Assembly: GCA_034926675.1 (NCBI GenBank)
Contig: JAYFQW010000017.1
Coordinates: forward strand, 1 to 62,259
DNA from: Clostridia bacterium
GTDB lineage: Bacteria > Bacillota > DTU025
Reading direction: 5' to 3'
Length of the DNA: 62,259 nucleotides
Part shown: one piece after another, positions 37,077 to 48,179 of the stretch
How the letters are laid out: each line of letters begins with the position of its first letter
Position numbering within the stretch: the first letter of the stretch is position 1
Translations under genes and position numbers: made by a program
Notes under the pieces: model-generated
The model's input: only the letters and a program-made list of their open reading frames with translations
Databases searched by the model: none
Told to the model about the DNA's origin: nothing

Positions 37077-37625
37077 CTACTTAGCTCCAACTTTTCCAGT
37101 CTTGCCGGCCTTGAGCGTTACGCGCTCGCCAACGTACCGAATTCCCTTGCCGTGGTACACCTCAGGCTCCCTCACCGCCCGGATGTTGGCCGCCGTCTGT
37201 CCGACAAGCTCCTTGTCGATTCCTCTGACAGTGACCTTGCTCACAGCTGGAACATCGATGTGAATGCCCTCCGCCGGCACAATCTCCACTGGGTGAGAGT
37301 ACCCCACCTGGAGGACAAGGGTCTCGCCCTGCTTCGACGCCTTGTAGCCGGTTCCGACGATCTCGAGGGATTTCTCAAATCCCCGGGTCACGCCGTCAAC
37401 CATGTTGGCCACCAACGTGCGAGTTAGCCCGTGCAGCGACCTGTGGACCCTGTCGTCGGATGGGCGGCTCACATTAACTGCGCCCTCCGATACCTCGACT
37501 ATCATCTCGGACGGAAGCGACCGCGAGATAGTGCCCTTCGGTCCTGCCACGGTGATGTGATGTCCTTCCAGCGTAACCTTTACTCCGCTGGGGACGAGCA
37601 CTGGCTTTCTACCGATTCTCGACAT
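37077..37625 (-). CDS. rplF: Ribosomal protein uL6
   Basis: This 50S protein near the sarcin-ricin loop has [40 protein letters not shown] and [17 protein letters not shown] 37625 gives the normal family start; six codons upstream overlap rpsH. Confidence 0.97.
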   Translation of the reverse strand: MSRIGRKPVLVPSGVKVTLEGHHITVAGPKGTISRSLPSEMIVEVSEGAVNVSRPSDDRVHRSLHGLTRTLVANMVDGVTRGFEKSLEIVGTGYKASKQGETLVLQVGYSHPVEIVPAEGIHIDVPAVSKVTVRGIDKELVGQTAANIRAVREPEVYHGKGIRYVGERVTLKAGKTGKVGAK

Positions 37626-37636
37626 AGCTACACCAC

Positions 37637-38035
37637 CTACCACATGTAGCAGATGACCTCGCCGCCAAGGCCCGCTTCCCTGGCCTGGCGATCGGTCATC
37701 AGCCCGCGAGACGTGGAGATCACAGCCACTCCCAGGCCGTTCAGGACCTTCGGAACCTCGTCCCTGCTTACATAGACTCGGAGGCCGGGCTTGCTTATCC
37801 GTTTGAGTCCGCGGATGACCTTCTGCTTGTTCGGTCCGTACCGCATCGATATCTTGATCACATTCTGAACGTCGCCGTGGACAATATCGAAGTCCCGGAT
37901 GTAGCCCTCCGCCTTCATTATGAGAGCGAGCTGCTCCTTAATCCGGGAGGCCGGCACCTCGACGACCTCGTGGTTGACGATGTTCGCGTTCCGGATTCGC
38001 GTAAGCATGTCCGCGATCGGGTCTGTCAATACCAT
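37637..38035 (-). CDS. rpsH: Ribosomal protein uS8
   Basis: This 30S assembly protein, and classical regulator of the spc operon in E. coli, has [17 protein letters not shown] near the start and [19 protein letters not shown] and [21 protein letters not shown] near the end. It has 132 residues. Confidence 0.97.
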   Translation of the reverse strand: MVLTDPIADMLTRIRNANIVNHEVVEVPASRIKEQLALIMKAEGYIRDFDIVHGDVQNVIKISMRYGPNKQKVIRGLKRISKPGLRVYVSRDEVPKVLNGLGVAVISTSRGLMTDRQAREAGLGGEVICYMW

Positions 38036-38069
38036 CGTCCACTACCTCCTCTCGTGGCGTGCCTAGCTG

Positions 38070-38255
38070 CTACCAACTCGCCTTGGTCACGCCGGGGATC
38101 TCTCCCCTTGAGGCGAGGCTTCGGAAGCAGATCCTGCACATCTTGAACTTACGCATGTATCCCCTAGGCCTTCCACAGATGGAACACCTGCTGTACTCCC
38201 TGACCCGGAATTTCGGGCCTCGCTGCCACTTCTCTATCAGCGCTTTCCGTGCCAT
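38070..38255 (-). CDS. rpsN: Ribosomal protein uS14 type Z (zinc)
   Basis: At 61 residues with CSICGRPRG and CRICF pairs, this is the short zinc form of S14 typical of Firmicutes and thermophiles. The longer zinc-free form is absent from the window. Confidence 0.97.
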   Translation of the reverse strand: MARKALIEKWQRGPKFRVREYSRCSICGRPRGYMRKFKMCRICFRSLASRGEIPGVTKASW

Positions 38256-38267
38256 CCCTACCCCTCC

Positions 38268-38819
38268 CTACTGCGTTCTCACAGGCAAGCCCATTAGCTT
38301 CAAGAGCTCGAGCCCTTCTTCGTCGGTCTTGGCCGTGGTGACAATCGTAATGTCCATGCCGCGAACACGATCGACCTTGTCGTACACTATCTCAGGGAAT
38401 ACAAGCTGCTCCTTGAGGCCAAGCGTGTAGTTTCCCCTGCCGTCGAAGGCGTCCGACGGAACGCCCCTGAAGTCCCTGATCCTAGGGAGCGAAACGTTGA
38501 ACAACTTATCCAGGAAGTAGTACATCCGAGCGCCGCGAAGAGTCACCTTGCACCCGATGGGCATTCCCGTTCGGAGTTTGAACGCCGCAATCGACCTCTT
38601 CGCCCGGGTGACGAGGGCCTTCTGCCCCGTGATCTGCGCCATGTCCGATGCGGCCGCGTCGAGTGTCTTTGGGTCGCCGACAGCCTCGGACACACCCATG
38701 TTGACAACTACCTTCTCAACCTTAGGAACCTGCATGATGTTCTTGTATCCGAACTTCTGCATGAGCGCAGCCATGACTTCGTTCTTGTACTTCTCCTTGA
38801 GCCGCGGAGTCTTCTCCAT
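38268..38819 (-). CDS. rplE: Ribosomal protein uL5
   Basis: This 5S rRNA-binding protein has [59 protein letters not shown] and [26 protein letters not shown] 38819 is the family start; the frame is open seven codons more. Confidence 0.97.
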   Translation of the reverse strand: MEKTPRLKEKYKNEVMAALMQKFGYKNIMQVPKVEKVVVNMGVSEAVGDPKTLDAAASDMAQITGQKALVTRAKRSIAAFKLRTGMPIGCKVTLRGARMYYFLDKLFNVSLPRIRDFRGVPSDAFDGRGNYTLGLKEQLVFPEIVYDKVDRVRGMDITIVTTAKTDEEGLELLKLMGLPVRTQ

Positions 38820-38852
38820 AATGCTGACCCCCTCCCACACCTACCGGCTCGC

Positions 38853-39182
38853 CTACTTGTCGAGCCCGGCGCCGCACTTCTTGCACACGCGTGCGTACTT
38901 GCCGGACTCAAGCTGTTTCATGCCAACCCTGGTGGGCTTGTTGCACTTTCCGCACACCACCATCACCTTGCCCAGCGGCATGGGCATCGGCTTCTCGACG
39001 ATGCCGCCCTGCGGGTTGTTGGTGCTGGGTTTGGTGTGCCGCTTCACTGTGTTGAGGTTCTCAACGAGCACCCTCTGGTCCTTCGGGAGAACCCGCAGGA
39101 CCTTCCCGCGCCTTCCCTCATCCTTGCCGGTGAGCACCGTAACGGTGTCGCCCTTCTTAACTTTCTTGATCACTTTCGTCAC
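38853..39182 (-). CDS. rplX: Ribosomal protein uL24
   Basis: This 50S assembly initiator carries the KOW motif VKKGDTVTVLTGKDEGRRGKV. The C-terminal half keeps four cysteines (CGKC and CKKC), consistent with the zinc-binding form seen in many Gram-positives. Confidence 0.97.
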   Translation of the reverse strand: MTKVIKKVKKGDTVTVLTGKDEGRRGKVLRVLPKDQRVLVENLNTVKRHTKPSTNNPQGGIVEKPMPMPLGKVMVVCGKCNKPTRVGMKQLESGKYARVCKKCGAGLDK

Positions 39183-39221
39183 GTTGGTTGCACCTCCTCA
39201 CTGGTCGGGATGGCCCGAAGC

Positions 39222-39590
39222 CTAGAGGACCTCCGGAGCGAGCGAGATGATCTTCATGAAGTTCCTATCACGAAGCTCGCGCGCTACGGGCCCGAAGATG
39301 CGGGTCCCGCGCGGGTTGTTCTGGGCGTCTATGATCACAGCCGCGTTCTCGTCGAATCGAATGTAGGAACCATCCGACCGTCTGAGCTCTTTCCTTGTGC
39401 GGACAATGACCGCCTTCACGATCTCGCCCTTCTTGACAACGCCTCCGGGCGTAGCCTCTTTAACAGCCGCAACGATGATGTCGCCGATCTGCGCGGTCTT
39501 GCGGTTCGATCCGCCCATGAGCCTGAAGCACATGACCTTCTTCGCGCCAGTGTTATCAGCAACGTTCAGCATAGACTGGGGCTGTATCAC
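39222..39590 (-). CDS. rplN: Ribosomal protein uL14
   Basis: This 50S interface protein has [35 protein letters not shown] and [31 protein letters not shown]. It has a normal length of 122 residues. Confidence 0.98.
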   Translation of the reverse strand: MIQPQSMLNVADNTGAKKVMCFRLMGGSNRKTAQIGDIIVAAVKEATPGGVVKKGEIVKAVIVRTRKELRRSDGSYIRFDENAAVIIDAQNNPRGTRIFGPVARELRDRNFMKIISLAPEVL

Positions 39591-39620
39591 GTAGTGTACC
39601 TCCCTTCGCTCGCTCGCGCG

Positions 39621-39881
39621 CTACTTGGCCTTCTCGATGATCTCCACAAGCCTCCAGCGCTTATCGTGGGAAAGCGGCCGGGTCTCCATTATGCGGACCT
39701 TGTCGCCGACCTTGCTCTCGTTGCTCTCGTCGTGGATCTTCACTCTCGTGGTCCGCCTGATGGTCTTTCCGTAGGTGGAATCTCTGAAGGTTCGCTCCAA
39801 GGCTACCACGCGAGTCTTGTTCATAGCATCGCTCACCACGACGCCCAGCCTCTCCTTGCGCTGGCCCCTCGCAATCTCCAT
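39621..39881 (-). CDS. rpsQ: Ribosomal protein uS17
   Basis: This OB-fold 30S protein has [41 protein letters not shown] and [13 protein letters not shown]. It has 86 residues. Confidence 0.97.
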   Translation of the reverse strand: MEIARGQRKERLGVVVSDAMNKTRVVALERTFRDSTYGKTIRRTTRVKIHDESNESKVGDKVRIMETRPLSHDKRWRLVEIIEKAK

Positions 39882-39896
39882 GACCTGGCCTCCTCT

Positions 39897-40100
39897 CTAG
39901 CCTCTCGCCATCCCGAGCTCGCGCTGCCTCATGACCGTTTTCACCCTAGCAATGTCGCGCCTCACGTCAGCGATCTTATGCGGGTTCTCGAGCTGGTTGG
40001 TTGCCAGCTGAAACCGGAGGTTGAAGAGCTCCTCCTTGAGGCCTGTCAGCTCCTTACCGAGGTCCTCGGAAGACATCTCCTTGAACTCTTTACCCTTCAT
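39897..40100 (-). CDS. rpmC: Ribosomal protein uL29
   Basis: This short helical protein at the exit tunnel has [32 protein letters not shown] split around the characteristic NLRFQ core. ATG 40100 overlaps the rplP stop by 11 bp; a GTG at 40109 would add three residues. Confidence 0.95.
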   Translation of the reverse strand: MKGKEFKEMSSEDLGKELTGLKEELFNLRFQLATNQLENPHKIADVRRDIARVKTVMRQRELGMARG

Positions 40101-40518
40101 CAGCTTCACCGCCCGCTTCTTGTCTCTTGATGAACTTGGTCCTGATGGGCAGCTTGTGCCCTGCTAGCCGCATTGCCTCCCGTGCTAAGTCCTCCGGGAC
40201 TCCGGCAATCTCGAACATCACGCGGCCAGGCCTCACGACCGCCACCCAGTACTCGGGAGCGCCCTTTCCGCTTCCCATACGCGTTTCGGCGGGCTTCTTG
40301 GTCACAGGCTTATCCGGGAAGATCCTGATCCATACGTTGCCGCCGCGCTTGATGTACCGGGTCATCGCAATACGGGCCGCCTCGATCTGCCGGTCAGTAA
40401 CCCACCCGGCCTCCAAGGCCTGAAGGCCAAATTCGCCCATCGACACCTCAATGCCCCGATAGGCTTTGCCCCTCATCTTGCCCCTCTGCTGCTTTCGATA
40501 CTTGACCCTCTTCGGCAT
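40090..40518 (-). CDS. rplP: Ribosomal protein uL16
   Basis: This protein near the peptidyl-transferase centre has [56 protein letters not shown] and [23 protein letters not shown] 40518 is the family start. Confidence 0.97.
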   Translation of the reverse strand: MPKRVKYRKQQRGKMRGKAYRGIEVSMGEFGLQALEAGWVTDRQIEAARIAMTRYIKRGGNVWIRIFPDKPVTKKPAETRMGSGKGAPEYWVAVVRPGRVMFEIAGVPEDLAREAMRLAGHKLPIRTKFIKRQEAGGEADEG

Positions 40519-40524
40519 CAACAT

Positions 40525-41190
40525 TTACTGAGCCCCTCCCTCCGACCGGGTCCTGCCGGCTCTCTTGGGGAGTATGTCGCCCTTGTACACCCACACCTTC
40601 ACGCCGATCCTGCCGTAGGTAGTTTTCGCCTCGGCAAATCCGTAGTCGATGTCGGCCCTAAGGGTGTGCAGGGGGAGCTTCCCGTGGCTGTAGCCTTCGG
40701 TTCTCGCGATCTCGGCTCCACCCAGCCTCCCGCTGGTCTTCATGCGTATGCCTAGCGCTCCGAGCTTCTCCGCTCGCATCATGCCCTGCTTCATCGCGCG
40801 CCTAAACGATATCCTCTTCTCAAGCTGCGCTGCAACGTTCTCGGCGATGAGCTGCGCGTCGACCTCGGGGTGCTTGATCTCTATGATGTTCACCGAGACC
40901 TGCTTGCCGCTCATCTTCTCAAGCTGCTTTCGGAGGGAATCCGCCTCGGCGCCGCCGCGTCCGATCACCATTCCCGGCCTCGCCGTGTGGATGGTGACAC
41001 GGATCCTGTTGGCCGCTCGCTCTATCTGTATCCGAGCAACTCCCGCAGCGTACAGTCGGTTCTTGATGTACTTGCGGAGCTTCAGATCCTCGTGGAGGAA
41101 ATCGGCGTACTTCTTATCAGCGTACCAAGTGGAATCCCACGTTCGGTTGATTCCAAGCCTGAGGCCTATAGGGTTGACTTTCTGCCCCAC
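40525..41190 (-). CDS. rpsC: Ribosomal protein uS3
   Basis: This 30S protein lines the mRNA entry channel. The start [19 protein letters not shown], the KH domain with [10 protein letters not shown], and [26 protein letters not shown] are diagnostic. It has 221 residues. Confidence 0.98.
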   Translation of the reverse strand: MGQKVNPIGLRLGINRTWDSTWYADKKYADFLHEDLKLRKYIKNRLYAAGVARIQIERAANRIRVTIHTARPGMVIGRGGAEADSLRKQLEKMSGKQVSVNIIEIKHPEVDAQLIAENVAAQLEKRISFRRAMKQGMMRAEKLGALGIRMKTSGRLGGAEIARTEGYSHGKLPLHTLRADIDYGFAEAKTTYGRIGVKVWVYKGDILPKRAGRTRSEGGAQ

Positions 41191-41193
41191 GCG

Positions 41194-41532
41194 CTAACCC
41201 TCCCTTTCCCTCACGACGACTGTGATATGGCTCGTGCGCTTCATTATCCTGTCGGCCATGCCTCTCATGCGGGGGAGTATCCGCTTGAGCGAGGGCCCGG
41301 GATCCACATAAGCCTCAGCGATGTACAGTGTGTCTCTATTGAGATTCAGATTGTTCTCAGCGTTAGCAGCCGCTGACTGGATGACCTTGCTCACCGGCTC
41401 AGTCGCAATCTGCGGCGCGAATTTCAGAATGGTCAGGGCCTCGTCGACATTCTTCCCCCGGACCAGATCCACCACACGGCGGACCTTGCGCGGGGACATG
41501 CGCACGTAGCGCGCAATTGCCCTTGCTTCCAC
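41194..41532 (-). CDS. rplV: Ribosomal protein uL22
   Basis: A loop of this protein lines the exit tunnel. [21 protein letters not shown] opens it, [12 protein letters not shown] and [18 protein letters not shown] close it. It has 112 residues. Confidence 0.97.
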   Translation of the reverse strand: MEARAIARYVRMSPRKVRRVVDLVRGKNVDEALTILKFAPQIATEPVSKVIQSAAANAENNLNLNRDTLYIAEAYVDPGPSLKRILPRMRGMADRIMKRTSHITVVVREREG

Positions 41533-41580
41533 TTGTGCCCGACCTCCCTCCTGCCATTTCTCCCGTATGCTTCTGCCCTG

Positions 41581-41865
41581 CTATTTGACGACAGCGGGCT
41601 TGTCGGTATTCCGACGGTGGCCCCTGAACGTCCTAGTGGGAGCGAACTCCCCAAGCCTGTGTCCCACCATGTCCTCAACGATGTAAACCGGGATATGCCT
41701 CCGTCCATCGTGCACAGCGATGGTGTGGCCCAGCATCTCTGGGGTGATCATTGACGCCCTAGCCCACGTCTTGACTATCTCTTTCTTGCCGACCGAGTTC
41801 ATGCTCGCGATCTTCTCAGCCAATGCCGGATAGACGTACGGCGCCTTCTTAAGCGACCTGCTCAT
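41581..41865 (-). CDS. rpsS: Ribosomal protein uS19
   Basis: This 30S head protein has [42 protein letters not shown] and [17 protein letters not shown]. It has 94 residues. Confidence 0.98.
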   Translation of the reverse strand: MSRSLKKAPYVYPALAEKIASMNSVGKKEIVKTWARASMITPEMLGHTIAVHDGRRHIPVYIVEDMVGHRLGEFAPTRTFRGHRRNTDKPAVVK

Positions 41866-41897
41866 TGATGGGAGCGCCTCCTTTCAGAACCAGCTTG

Positions 41898-42728
41898 CTA
41901 CTTCGCGCCCCGGCGTCTGACGATAAGCCGGTCCGATGCCTTGGGCCTCCTAGTCCGGTATCCCAGCGTGGGCTTGCCCCACGGGGTGAGCGGGCCAGGA
42001 TGGCCGATAGGCGCTCTGCCCTCGCCGCCGCCGTGCGGGTGATCCACAGGGTTCATGACCACGCCGCGGTTATGCGGCCTTCGGCCTAGCCATCTCTTGC
42101 GCCCGGCCTTGCCAATCTTGATGTTCTCATGGTCTAGGTTGCCAACCTGCCCGATGGTGGCCCTGCACTCCGCACGGACCATGCGCATCTCAGTCGACGG
42201 CAGGCGGAGGGTGACATAGTCGCCTTCCTTGGCCATGATCTGAGCCCCTGCTCCGGCTGAACGCGCGAGCTGCGCGCCCCTCCCGGCCGTGAGTTCAATG
42301 GCGTGAACCACAGTTCCCATCGGGATGTTAGCCAAGGGAAGCGCGTTCCCGGTCTTGATGTCGGCGCCTGGCCCAGACACGATCTGATCGCCCACATTGA
42401 GACCGTTTGGCGCCAGGATATACCGCTTCTCGCCATCTCTGTAGAACACCAGGGCGATGCGGGCGGATCTGTTGGGATCGTACTCGATCGAAGCGATCCG
42501 GCCAGGCACTCCGTCCTTATCCCGCTTGAAATCGATGATCCGGTATGCCCTCTTGTGCCCTCCGCCCCGAAACCTCAAGGTTATCCGGCCGTTAACATTC
42601 CGCCCACCACTCCTGCGAAGCGGAGCGAGGAGGGACTTTTCAGGCTTGGAGCGAGTGATTTCGTCGAATGTAGCGACAGTCATCTGCCTGCGCCCAGGCG
42701 ATGTAGGCTTAAACGCCTTAGTTGTCAT
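41898..42728 (-). CDS. rplB: Ribosomal protein uL2
   Basis: This central 50S protein is needed for subunit joining and peptidyl transfer. [41 protein letters not shown] and the catalytic-centre-proximal [15 protein letters not shown] are intact. It has 276 residues. Confidence 0.98.
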   Translation of the reverse strand: MTTKAFKPTSPGRRQMTVATFDEITRSKPEKSLLAPLRRSGGRNVNGRITLRFRGGGHKRAYRIIDFKRDKDGVPGRIASIEYDPNRSARIALVFYRDGEKRYILAPNGLNVGDQIVSGPGADIKTGNALPLANIPMGTVVHAIELTAGRGAQLARSAGAGAQIMAKEGDYVTLRLPSTEMRMVRAECRATIGQVGNLDHENIKIGKAGRKRWLGRRPHNRGVVMNPVDHPHGGGEGRAPIGHPGPLTPWGKPTLGYRTRRPKASDRLIVRRRGAK

Positions 42729-42752
42729 CCCGCTTACCTCCTTCGCTTATTC

Positions 42753-43040
42753 CTAGGCGCCCTCGAAGAGTGCGATGCGGTCCCCGTCCTTCAGGGTGAT
42801 CATGGCTTTCTTCCAGGCTGGCGTCATGCCTTGCGACTTACCCTGCCTCTTCAGCTTCCCGGGCACAATAAGGGTATTGACGCTCACAACCTTCACCTTA
42901 AAGATGTCCTCGATAGCCTGAGCTATCTCAATCTTGTTGGCATCGCGTCTCACCTTGAAGACATAGCGATTCGCCTCTGCCATAGCCGTGCTCTTCTCGG
43001 TGATGATCGGCTTTATGATGATATCCTGCGGATGTGCCAT
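42753..43040 (-). CDS. rplW: Ribosomal protein uL23
   Basis: This exit-tunnel protein docks trigger factor and SRP. DIIIKPIITEKSTAMAEANRYVFKV and the VVSVNTLIVPGKLKRQGK strand are diagnostic. ATG 43040 overlaps the rplD stop; GTG 43043 is possible. Confidence 0.96.
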   Translation of the reverse strand: MAHPQDIIIKPIITEKSTAMAEANRYVFKVRRDANKIEIAQAIEDIFKVKVVSVNTLIVPGKLKRQGKSQGMTPAWKKAMITLKDGDRIALFEGA

Positions 43041-43660
43041 CACGCCAACGCCTCCTCTGCCTTGGAGACCGCGTCTCGCGTGATGACGAGCGCCGCGTGG
43101 TTCATCACATCGTAGACGTTGAGGCCGGCCACGCTCACCGAGAGGGCCTCCGGGATGTTCCTGGTGGACTTCTCCACCATCTCGTTGTTCTCGGCCGTCA
43201 CAACCAGTGGCTCAGCCGCCCCAATCGCCCGGAACAGCGCCGCCATCTGCTTGGTGTTGGGCTGCTCAGGGTTGAGCGCATCCACCACGAACACCGCATT
43301 CTCCTGCGCACGCGACGACAGCACCGAGCGCAAAGCCAGCCGGCGCACTTTTCTCGGAATGGAATAGCCGTAACTTCTCGGTGTCGGGCCAAACACGACT
43401 CCGCCTCCTCGCCAGATCGGCGAGCGCCTTGATCCCTGCCTGGCTCTTCCGGTGCCCTTCTGCCGCCACGGCTTCCTGCCGCCGCCTCTCACTTCTGAGA
43501 TGGTCTTCGTATCGTGGGTGCCCGACCTTCTGCTAGCGAGTTGCTGCACAACCGCCTCGTGGATTGCGTATTCATGGGGCTCTATTCCGAAGACGGCATC
43601 AGGAAGCTCGATCTCACCGAGCCTATTGCCTCTTGAATCGAACAGTGGTGCTACAGGCAT
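43040..43660 (-). CDS. rplD: Ribosomal protein uL4
   Basis: This 50S protein has an extended tunnel loop. EVRGGGRKPWRQKGTGRARQGSRRSP is the conserved loop, followed by VVFGPTPRSYGYSIPRKVRRLAL. It has 206 residues. E. coli L4 represses the S10 operon; no such leader was verified here. Confidence 0.97.
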   Translation of the reverse strand: MPVAPLFDSRGNRLGEIELPDAVFGIEPHEYAIHEAVVQQLASRRSGTHDTKTISEVRGGGRKPWRQKGTGRARQGSRRSPIWRGGGVVFGPTPRSYGYSIPRKVRRLALRSVLSSRAQENAVFVVDALNPEQPNTKQMAALFRAIGAAEPLVVTAENNEMVEKSTRNIPEALSVSVAGLNVYDVMNHAALVITRDAVSKAEEALA

Positions 43661-43673
43661 CTCCTTCGCCTCC

Positions 43674-44303
43674 TTACTTCGCCTTCACAGAGTCCCGGAC
43701 GATCACCAGTCCACCGTTTGCGCCAGGGACAGCGCCCCGGATCATCAGAAGGTTTCTCTCTGCGTCAACCCTGATTACCCTAAGCCCCTGCGTCGTTACC
43801 CTCTCCCCGCCGAGCCTTCCGGGCAGCTTGCGCCCCTTGAAAACCCTCGCCGGAGCGGTAGCGCCGAGTGAGCCGACTCTCCTGTGATACATCGAACCAT
43901 GGCTCATCGGCCCTCTGTGGAAGTTCCACCTCTTGATTGTGCCCGCGAACCCGCGGCCACGGGAGGCGCCGGTAACGTCGACAACGTCGCCCGCTGACCA
44001 CTGATCGGCCTTTATCTCCTGTCCGACCTGGAAGGCGTCGGCGGATTCGACCCGGAACTCCCTGAGATGCTTCTTCGGCTTCATCTTCGCCTTCGCGAAG
44101 TGCCCAGCTATCGGCTTGTTGGCAAGCCGCTCTCGCATCTCGCCGAAACCAACCTGGATGGCCTCATAGCCGTCGCTCGCGGTGTGCTTTCTCTGAACCA
44201 CGTAGCACGGTCCCGCCTCCACAACGGTAACCGGATGCACCCTGCCATCTTCCTCGAAGATCTGGGTCATCCCAATCTTTCTGCCGAGTATAGCCCTGCC
44301 CAT
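43674..44303 (-). CDS. rplC: Ribosomal protein uL3
   Basis: This 50S protein reaches the peptidyl-transferase centre. [29 protein letters not shown] opens it, and [20 protein letters not shown] with [23 protein letters not shown] is the conserved loop region. It has 209 residues. Confidence 0.97.
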   Translation of the reverse strand: MGRAILGRKIGMTQIFEEDGRVHPVTVVEAGPCYVVQRKHTASDGYEAIQVGFGEMRERLANKPIAGHFAKAKMKPKKHLREFRVESADAFQVGQEIKADQWSAGDVVDVTGASRGRGFAGTIKRWNFHRGPMSHGSMYHRRVGSLGATAPARVFKGRKLPGRLGGERVTTQGLRVIRVDAERNLLMIRGAVPGANGGLVIVRDSVKAK

Positions 44304-44321
44304 GCGTTACACCCCCCGTCT

Positions 44322-44630
44322 CTATAGTTTGATCTCTATGTCTACTCCCGCCGGCAGGTCGAGGCGCATGAGGGCGTCGATAGTCTTGGGAGTGGGCTCG
44401 AGAATGTCAATCAGCCTCTTGTGAGTGCGCATCTCGAACTGCTCTCGGGAGTCCTTGTCGATGTTCACCGAGCGCAGCACGGTGTAGATGTTCTTCTCAG
44501 TGGGAAGCGGTATAGGCCCTGATACCTGGGCTCCCATCCGCTTTGCGGTTTCGACTATCCTCTCAGCGGACTGGTCGAGTATCTTGTGATCAAACGCCTT
44601 CAGCTTTATCCGGATTCTCTGTGTCGCCAT
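44322..44630 (-). CDS. rpsJ: Ribosomal protein uS10
   Basis: This 30S protein (NusE) also joins antitermination complexes with Nus[28 protein letters not shown] and [33 protein letters not shown] are diagnostic. It is the first gene of the S10 cluster, 188 bp after tuf. Confidence 0.98.
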   Translation of the reverse strand: MATQRIRIKLKAFDHKILDQSAERIVETAKRMGAQVSGPIPLPTEKNIYTVLRSVNIDKDSREQFEMRTHKRLIDILEPTPKTIDALMRLDLPAGVDIEIKL

Positions 44631-44756
44631 GTTCTTCTCCCTCCTAGTCGCCCGATTGCCTACTCGGACATACTCCGCGGAAGTTTACTCCGCCCATCGG
44701 GGGTGGGCGCGACAACCTCCCGCATCATCGCGTTCTTGGCCATTGTGTGCAGGTTG

Positions 44757-44782
44757 GTGGGGGCGGACCTCCCCGCCCCCAC
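44757..44782 (-). terminator. Hairpin between tuf and rpsJ
   Basis: GTGGGGGCGG pairs perfectly with CCGCCCCCAC over 10 bp with a 6-nt loop, 36 bp after the tuf stop. No T-run follows. It could be a partial terminator, an attenuator for the S10 cluster or a processing site. No clear promoter was seen in the rest of the 188-bp gap. Confidence 0.5.
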
Positions 44783-44818
44783 AGCACCAAGGCTCTTGGG
44801 CCGACGACTCCTCGATTA

Positions 44819-46021
44819 CTACTCGATGATCGACGTGACTGCGCCAGCGCCCACGGTGTGGCCGCCCTCGCGGATGGCGAAGCGGAGACCAACCTCCATA
44901 GCAATCGGCGTGATCAGCGAGATCGTCATTACGGTGTTGTCGCCAGGCATGACCATTTCGGTTCCCTCAGCCAGCGCAACGTTTCCGGTAACGTCGGTCG
45001 TCCTGAAGTAGAACTGTGGACGGTAGCCGTTGAAGAACGGGGTATGCCGGCCGCCCTCCTCACGTGACAGGACGTACACCTGCGCCAGGAACTTGGTGTG
45101 AGGGGTGATCGATCCCGGCTTCGCCAGAACCTGACCACGCTCCACATCGTCCTTGTCGATGCCGCGGAGCAGGCAACCCACGTTGTCGCCGGCCTGGCCC
45201 TGATCGAGAAGTTTCTTGAACATCTCCACGCCGGTGACGACGGTCTTCTTGATCTCTGTGCTCAGCCCCACGATCGAAGTCTCGTCGCCGACCTTGATCA
45301 CGCCGCGCTCAATTCTGCCAGTCACAACAGTGCCACGCCCGGTGATGGTGAACACGTCCTCTATCGGCATCAGGAAAGGCTTGTCGATCTCACGGGCTGG
45401 CTCCGGGAAGTAGCTGTCGATCGCATCGACTAGCTTCCATACCTTGCCACACCACTCGCACTCACGCTTCCCGCACCCGCACTCGCCGGCCTTGATAGCC
45501 GACACGGGGATCACTGGGATCTCATCGCCAGGGAACTCGGCGGTGCTGAGCAGGTCGCGGACTTCCATCTCGACCAGCTCGAGAATCTCAGGGTCGTCAA
45601 CCATGTCGACCTTGTTCAGAGCCACGACGATCGAGGGAACTCCAACCTGACGGGCGAGCAGGATATGCTCACGGGTCTGCGGCATCGGGCCGTCGGCCGC
45701 CGATACCACTAGAATCGCTCCGTCCATCTGGGCCGCGCCTGTGATCATGTTCTTCACGTAGTCGGCGTGGCCAGGGCAGTCGACGTGGGCGTAGTGCCGC
45801 TTCGGCGTCTCATACTCCACGTGCGAGGTGTTAATGGTAATTCCGCGAGCCTTCTCCTCGGGCGCCTTGTCGATCTCGTCGAACTTCATCGCATGGGCAA
45901 GGCCCTGCTTCGCTAGGATATTGGTCATTGCCGATGTCAGGGTCGTTTTTCCGTGGTCAACGTGACCGATCGTTCCGATGTTAAGGTGGGGCTTGGTTCG
46001 CTCAAACTTCTGCTTGGCCAT
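44819..46021 (-). CDS. tuf: Elongation factor Tu with cysteine-rich insertion
   Basis: EF-Tu delivers aminoacyl-tRNA to the ribosome. The G motifs are [20 protein letters not shown] and NKVD. Domain 2 carries [18 protein letters not shown] and domain 3 [12 protein letters not shown]. At residues 181-191, where many EF-Tu proteins have an acidic helix (around EGDPEWE), this one reads [11 protein letters not shown], with four cysteines at 181, 183, 188 and 191. Length is 400 residues. ATG 46021 is the family start; three codons upstream are open. It is the only tuf in the window. Confidence 0.97.
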   Translation of the reverse strand: MAKQKFERTKPHLNIGTIGHVDHGKTTLTSAMTNILAKQGLAHAMKFDEIDKAPEEKARGITINTSHVEYETPKRHYAHVDCPGHADYVKNMITGAAQMDGAILVVSAADGPMPQTREHILLARQVGVPSIVVALNKVDMVDDPEILELVEMEVRDLLSTAEFPGDEIPVIPVSAIKAGECGCGKRECEWCGKVWKLVDAIDSYFPEPAREIDKPFLMPIEDVFTITGRGTVVTGRIERGVIKVGDETSIVGLSTEIKKTVVTGVEMFKKLLDQGQAGDNVGCLLRGIDKDDVERGQVLAKPGSITPHTKFLAQVYVLSREEGGRHTPFFNGYRPQFYFRTTDVTGNVALAEGTEMVMPGDNTVMTISLITPIAMEVGLRFAIREGGHTVGAGAVTSIIE

Positions 46022-46045
46022 TTCCTTCAATCCTCCCTTGCGTTG

Positions 46046-48130
46046 TCAGGAGAGAACTCCCCGGTATCGCCGCATGATCTCCTCTGCTACGTGCGGCGGA
46101 ACCTGCTCGTACCTGAGAAAATGCATAGTGTGGTTCGCCCTTCCCTGCGACAGCGACCGCAGGGTTGTCGCGTAACCGAACATCTCGGCTAGAGGAACCT
46201 GAATCCTGATTGACTGGTGCGGGCCCGAGGCTTCCAACGCCGATACCTTGCCTCTACGGGCTCCGACATCGGCCAGGATGTCGCCGAGATAGCCCTCCGG
46301 CGTTGCTACCTCGACCTTCATAATGGGCTCAAGGAGCACCGGCGACGCTGCCTGCATGGCCTCCTTGAAGCACATCGATCCTGCGATCTTAAAAGAAAGC
46401 TCCGATGAGTCTACCTCGTGATACGATCCATCGACGAGAGCAACGACCACATCCACCACAGGGTATCCGGCAAGAACACCGCTTCCAGACGCTTCGCGCA
46501 CTCCCGTCTCCACGGCTGGCACGTACTCCTTGGGTATTGCCCCGCCGACGATCTTGTTCTCGAAGACCAGCCCAGACCCGGCAGCGCCAGGAGCGACCTC
46601 TAGGATCACGTGGCCGAACTGGCCTCGACCTCCGGACTGCCTGACGAACCTGGCCTCCCGCCTGACGGCCTTGGTAATCGACTCCCTGTACGCAACCTGC
46701 GGCTTTCCCACATTCGCAGCCACCTTGAACTCGCGGAGAAGCCTGTCGACGATGATCTCAAGGTGCAGTTCTCCCATGCCCTCGATGATGGTCTGGCCAG
46801 AATCCTGGTCAGTGTGCATCCGGAATGTGGGGTCTTCCTCCGACAATTTGATCAGGGATAGGGTGAGACGGTCCTCTTCGTTCTTGGTCTTGGGTTCAAC
46901 CGAGACCGATATCACCGGCTCGGGGAACTCCATTCTCTCGAGAAGAAGTGGATTTCTCTCATCACACAGGGTGTCGCCGGTTGTGGTGTCGCGAAGCCCG
47001 ACGGCTGCACATATGTCGCCTGTGGAGATCACGTCGAGGTCCTCGCGGTGGTTCGCGTGCATCCTAAGTATCCTGCCGAGGCGCTCGCGTTTGCCCTTCG
47101 ACGCGTTGAACACCACATCGCCCGCCTTGGCGACTCCTGAATACACTCGGAAGTACGCCAGCTTTCCTACATAGGGGTCGGTAGCGATCTTGAACGCAAG
47201 TGCGCAGAAAGGCTCGCTATCAGCAGGTTTCCGCGTGACCTGTCCGTGTCCGGAAGGCTCGATGCCCACGAGAGGCGGCATGTCGACTGGCGAAGGCAGC
47301 AGATCGATGATGGCGTCGATCAGTGATTGCACACCCTTGTTCTTGAACGACGTGCCACATAGAACCGGGGTCAACTTAGCCGCAATGGTGGCCCTGCGAA
47401 GCCCGGCCACGAGTTCCTCCTCGGTGATTCCCTCGCCGGCCATGTACTTCTCCATCAGTTGATCATCGTTTTCGGCTGCCCTCTCCACCATGAACTCCCT
47501 GGCCTTCCGCGCACGCTCCACGAGTTCAGCCGGGATCTCGATGATCTGCCTGTTCACACCCAGATCGTCCTGGTAGACTATGGCCTTCTGTGTCACTAGA
47601 TTGACCATGCCTCGGAAACTATCTTCCGCGCCTATGGGAATCTGCAGCGGCACGGCAACGGCGCCTAGTTTCTTCCGGATCGACTCGACCGCGAGGTCGA
47701 AATCGGCGCCCACCCGATCCATCTTGTTAACAAACGCTATCCTGGGAACGTGGTAGTGGTCGGCCTGCCGCCATACCGTTTCCGACTGGGGCTGAACCCC
47801 CTCCACTGCATCGAACACCGCAACTGCTCCGTCTAGGACTCTAAGGGATCTCTCAACCTCTACTGTGAAGTCCACGTGCCCGGGCGTGTCGATTATATTA
47901 ATCTGACACCCTCGCCACTCACAGGTGGTGGCGGCGGAGGTAATCGTTATGCCGCGCTCCTGCTCCTGAACCATCCAGTCCATGGTTGCTGTTCCGGAAT
48001 CCACCTCGCCCAAACGATGCACGCGCCCGGTGTAGAAGAGGATGCGCTCAGTCGTCGTCGTCTTCCCGGCGTCGATGTGGGCCATAATGCCGATGTTGCG
48101 GATGTTCTCTAGTGGAATCATGCCCAGCAT
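46046..48130 (-). CDS. fusA: Elongation factor G
   Basis: This GTPase drives ribosomal translocation. G motifs are [45 protein letters not shown] and [10 protein letters not shown]. The switch I region [11 protein letters not shown] is intact, and domain IV contains [13 protein letters not shown]. It has about 694 residues. ATG 48130 has GGAG 9 nt upstream and ATG 48121 has AGAGGA; either is possible. It follows rpsG by about 50 bp. Confidence 0.98.
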   Translation of the reverse strand: MLGMIPLENIRNIGIMAHIDAGKTTTTERILFYTGRVHRLGEVDSGTATMDWMVQEQERGITITSAATTCEWRGCQINIIDTPGHVDFTVEVERSLRVLDGAVAVFDAVEGVQPQSETVWRQADHYHVPRIAFVNKMDRVGADFDLAVESIRKKLGAVAVPLQIPIGAEDSFRGMVNLVTQKAIVYQDDLGVNRQIIEIPAELVERARKAREFMVERAAENDDQLMEKYMAGEGITEEELVAGLRRATIAAKLTPVLCGTSFKNKGVQSLIDAIIDLLPSPVDMPPLVGIEPSGHGQVTRKPADSEPFCALAFKIATDPYVGKLAYFRVYSGVAKAGDVVFNASKGKRERLGRILRMHANHREDLDVISTGDICAAVGLRDTTTGDTLCDERNPLLLERMEFPEPVISVSVEPKTKNEEDRLTLSLIKLSEEDPTFRMHTDQDSGQTIIEGMGELHLEIIVDRLLREFKVAANVGKPQVAYRESITKAVRREARFVRQSGGRGQFGHVILEVAPGAAGSGLVFENKIVGGAIPKEYVPAVETGVREASGSGVLAGYPVVDVVVALVDGSYHEVDSSELSFKIAGSMCFKEAMQAASPVLLEPIMKVEVATPEGYLGDILADVGARRGKVSALEASGPHQSIRIQVPLAEMFGYATTLRSLSQGRANHTMHFLRYEQVPPHVAEEIMRRYRGVLS

Positions 48131-48179
48131 TCCTCTTCACTCCTTCCGCGGTGCAATGGTCCCCAAGTGCGCCTATGCG

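Noticed and set aside
39036-40130. A 364-codon plus-strand frame opposite rplX to rpmC
   Set aside because: Same reason: a shadow of real genes, with no ribosome site or domain.
44660-44743. A 27-codon minus frame between tuf and rpsJ
   Set aside because: It has no ribosome site and no known counterpart; the space is better read as leader.
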